Positions 62,048 to 64,000 of a DNA stretch of 64,000 bases are shown in pieces. Origin of the DNA: Arthrobacter ulcerisalmonis (GTDB lineage: Bacteria; Actinomycetota; Actinomycetes; Actinomycetales; Micrococcaceae); NCBI RefSeq assembly GCF_900609065.1, contig NZ_UXAU01000024.1, forward strand, positions 1 to 64,000, given 5' to 3'. The stretch's first letter is position 1; each line of letters opens with the position of its first letter. The notes below the pieces were generated by a model. That model was not told the DNA's origin. It saw only the letters and a list, made by a program, of their open reading frames with translations, and did not search any database. A program made the position numbers and the translations under genes.

Positions 62048-63466
62048 GTGACTAGCGAACAGACAAAGACTTTCGATCTCTCGGCATCCTTCAAGGCCTA
62101 CGACGTCCGTGGCATTGTGGGCGAGTCCATCACGGCCGAAATCGTCGAAGCCGTGGGGGCCGCGTTTGTGGATATCCTCCAGCTTGAAGGCGAAACCATT
62201 TTGGTTGGCGGCGACATGCGCCCGTCCTCACCGGAATTCAGTAAGGCCTTCGCCAACGGTGCAGCAACGCGCGGTGCCAACGTGGAACTACTCGACCTGA
62301 TCTCCACTGACGAGCTCTACTTCGCGTCCGGGTTCCTCAACCGCGCCGGCGCCACCTTCACCGCGAGTCACAACCCCGCCGGCTACAACGGCATCAAGAT
62401 GTCCAAAGCCGGGGCCGTGCCCATCTCCTCCGAGACCGGCCTCAAAGACATCCAGGCCTTGGCCGAGCAGTACCTCAACACCAGTTCCATTCCGGCGGCC
62501 GCAACGCGTGGTCAGATCGGCGTCCGGGACGTCCTCAAGGACTACGCCGAGTACCTGCGCAAATTGGTTGACCTGTCCGGCTCACGCCCGCTTAAAATCG
62601 TCGTTGATGCCGGCAACGGCATGGCTGGCCTGACCACGCCTGCGGTCCTGGGCGACACGTTGCTGCCGAAGCTGCCGTTCCACATCGTTCCGCTGTACTT
62701 CGAGCTGGATGGGTCCTTCCCCAACCATCCGGCCAACCCGCTGGAGCCGGAAAACCTCCTCGACCTGCAGGCTGCAGTCCTGGCTCACGGTGCGGATATT
62801 GGCCTGGCCTTCGACGGTGACGCCGACCGCTGCTTTGTGATCGATGAAAAGGGCGAGCCCGTCTCGCCATCGGCCATCACCGGCATGGTGGCCCGGCGCG
62901 AAATTTCGCGCGCCAAAGCCCTAGGCGAAGCCACTCCCACCATCATCCACAACCTGCTCACGTCCCGGGCGGTGCCCGAACTCGTGGCGGCCGACGGCGG
63001 CCGGGCTGTCCGGACGCGCGTAGGCCATTCCTTCATCAAGGCCGTCATGGCCGAGGAAGGCGCTGTCTTTGGCGGCGAGCACTCGGCGCACTTCTATTTC
63101 CGTGACTTCTGGAATGCAGACACCGGCATGCTCGCCGCCATGCACGTCCTGGCAGCGCTTGGCGAGCAGGACGGCCCGCTCTCGGATCTGGGCCGCGAGT
63201 ACGAGCCCTACATCAGCTCAGGTGAAATCAACTCCGAAATCGAAGACAAGGCCGGTGCCGTGGAGCGCGTCCGGCAGGACTTCACTGCCGAGGACATCAC
63301 CATCGACACCATGGACGGCAGCACGTTCACGGCGAATGACGGCAGCTACTGGTTCAACCTGCGTCCTTCCAACACTGAACCGTTCCTGCGGCTCAACGCC
63401 GAGGCCGTGGACCGGGCCACCATGGAACGCATCCGGGATCGCGTCCTGGCGCAGGTCCGGGCCTGA
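62048..63466 (+). CDS. manB: Phosphomannomutase/phosphoglucomutase
   Basis: The 472-residue alpha-D-phosphohexomutase interconverts hexose-1- and 6-phosphates. All four domain signatures are present: the phosphoserine loop FTASHNPAGYNGIK, metal loop FDGDADRCFVID, sugar-binding GGEHSAHFYF, and phosphate-binding RPSNTEPFLRL. The group with GDMRPSSPEF and the long domain 4 matches bacterial ManB/AlgC-type enzymes, which act on both mannose and glucose phosphates. It supplies GDP-mannose precursors or links glucose-1-phosphate from GlgP to glycolysis. The start is GTG at 62048. Confidence 0.93.
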   Translation: MTSEQTKTFDLSASFKAYDVRGIVGESITAEIVEAVGAAFVDILQLEGETILVGGDMRPSSPEFSKAFANGAATRGANVELLDLISTDELYFASGFLNRAGATFTASHNPAGYNGIKMSKAGAVPISSETGLKDIQALAEQYLNTSSIPAAATRGQIGVRDVLKDYAEYLRKLVDLSGSRPLKIVVDAGNGMAGLTTPAVLGDTLLPKLPFHIVPLYFELDGSFPNHPANPLEPENLLDLQAAVLAHGADIGLAFDGDADRCFVIDEKGEPVSPSAITGMVARREISRAKALGEATPTIIHNLLTSRAVPELVAADGGRAVRTRVGHSFIKAVMAEEGAVFGGEHSAHFYFRDFWNADTGMLAAMHVLAALGEQDGPLSDLGREYEPYISSGEINSEIEDKAGAVERVRQDFTAEDITIDTMDGSTFTANDGSYWFNLRPSNTEPFLRLNAEAVDRATMERIRDRVLAQVRA

Positions 63467-63471
63467 CCTAC

Positions 63472-63957
63472 GTGGCTGAACCCATTAACGAGCCGCACGA
63501 TTCCCTCTCGTGGCGCGACTCCGTGCCGGAAGCCAGTGCCATAGATCTGGAAAACCTCCTGGGCACGGGCATCAGCGCAGCCCAGGAGCAACTCCAACGC
63601 AACGGCGGCTTCCTGCCCTTCGCCTTGACCGTCCTCAAGGATGGAGAGGTGCGACTGATGACCGTGGCGCCAGCCGACGCCGATGACGCAGCGGACGCGG
63701 ATTTCGACGCCGAAGCCATGATCCTGGACATCCAGGCGCTGCTGCGGCAGAACCGGGACGAACTCCGGGCCGCTGCCCTGGTGTGCGATACCTACCTGGT
63801 GGATGAGGAATCGGACGCCATCTCCGTGGCTGCTGAGCACAGCGACGGCTCGGTTTTTGCCGCGGTGCTCCCCTACGCGGCCAACACGGCCACGCACACT
63901 TGGGAGTTTGGCGAGTTGGCGGCAGACACCAACGAACCGCTGGTCTGGGTGGACTAG
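63472..63957 (+). CDS. Uncharacterised acidic protein
   Basis: A 161-residue acidic cytoplasmic protein starting with GTG 5 bp after the phosphohexomutase stop, so probably in its operon. The pattern GGFLPFALTVLKDGEVRLMT then RAAALVCDTYLVDEESDAI and FAAVLPYA looks like a small alpha/beta domain; no family is recognised. The downstream minus-strand gene, if real, shares the palindromic stop CTAG. Confidence 0.75.
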   Translation: MAEPINEPHDSLSWRDSVPEASAIDLENLLGTGISAAQEQLQRNGGFLPFALTVLKDGEVRLMTVAPADADDAADADFDAEAMILDIQALLRQNRDELRAAALVCDTYLVDEESDAISVAAEHSDGSVFAAVLPYAANTATHTWEFGELAADTNEPLVWVD

Positions 63958-64000
63958 GCCTGCAGATCTGGGTCGCTGGTCAGCGCTGCAGCGTGCTGGT
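63956..64000 (-). CDS. Possible 3' end of a convergent gene (partial)
   Basis: On the minus strand a frame runs into the window and ends QHAAALTSDPDLQA-stop, with TAG at 63956-63958 overlapping the plus-strand stop through CTAG. Only 14 codons are visible. Third positions are mostly G or C, which is consistent with coding, but the call is weak. Confidence 0.3.

Overview
The window is chromosomal DNA from a high-GC actinobacterium, most likely Arthrobacter or Paenarthrobacter (Micrococcaceae). The evidence is an actinobacterial rRNA leader, a complete GlgE alpha-glucan pathway, a CarD regulator, a SenX3-RegX3/PhoU block, a bacterial proteasome activator ending in GQYL, an ExeM-type nuclease fused to a 5'-nucleotidase, and many TANNNT -10 boxes placed 6-8 nt before start codons without a Shine-Dalgarno (leaderless style). 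The genus call is inference from gene content; no database was searched.

Layout. 1-330: the 5' end of a 16S rRNA gene on the minus strand with its leader and promoter. 556-13124: alpha-glucan/trehalose metabolism. glgE, treS and a maltokinase-GlgB fusion form one translationally coupled minus-strand operon; glgP is divergent and glgX convergent with glgP. 13196-17622: rlmB, cysS, ispF, ispD and carD. 17879-22169: a lipoprotein, regX3/senX3, divergent phoU, and gpmA. 22289-28235: a methyltransferase, DUF2516, a Cys/Met PLP enzyme, tmk-holB and a secreted tripeptidyl-peptidase-like lipoprotein. 28324-30254: tRNA-Thr, a small lipoprotein and a RES-type toxin-antitoxin pair. 30274-32538: an IclR regulator with a palindromic operator, hutG, and a DoxX-like protein. 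32516-37648: an ABC exporter-type pair, a divergent NarL-type two-component system whose response regulator is frameshifted, and two uncharacterised genes. 37787-43045: an aldo/keto reductase, bpa and its unknown partner, ybdD-cstA, and a double-DUF1540 protein.

43209-54107: padR with a dense operator region, a quinone reductase, tRNA-Ser(TGA), the 1510-residue ExeM/5'-nucleotidase, an FAD/NAD(P)-binding protein, and a prolyl oligopeptidase broken by a one-base frameshift. 54174-55631: tRNA-Ser(GCT) and a complete IS256-family (IS1249-like) element with an 8-bp target duplication. 55699-63957: an MFS exporter, a divergent XRE/MmyB-type regulator, a DHA2-like MFS exporter, a RecQ helicase with a C-terminal phosphoribosyltransferase-like segment, a phosphohexomutase and a small unknown gene.

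How the genes work together. TreS turns trehalose into maltose, the kinase half of the fusion makes maltose-1-phosphate, GlgE polymerises it and the GlgB half branches the product. GlgP and GlgX take the polymer apart. SenX3-RegX3, PhoU and the secreted ExeM/5'-nucleotidase fit phosphate sensing and scavenging. The items most worth a second look are the Mak-GlgB fusion, the RES toxin-antitoxin pair, the padR operator cluster, the two frameshifts, the fresh IS insertion, and two 3'-tail tandem repeats (at ybdD and recQ) that include stop codons.
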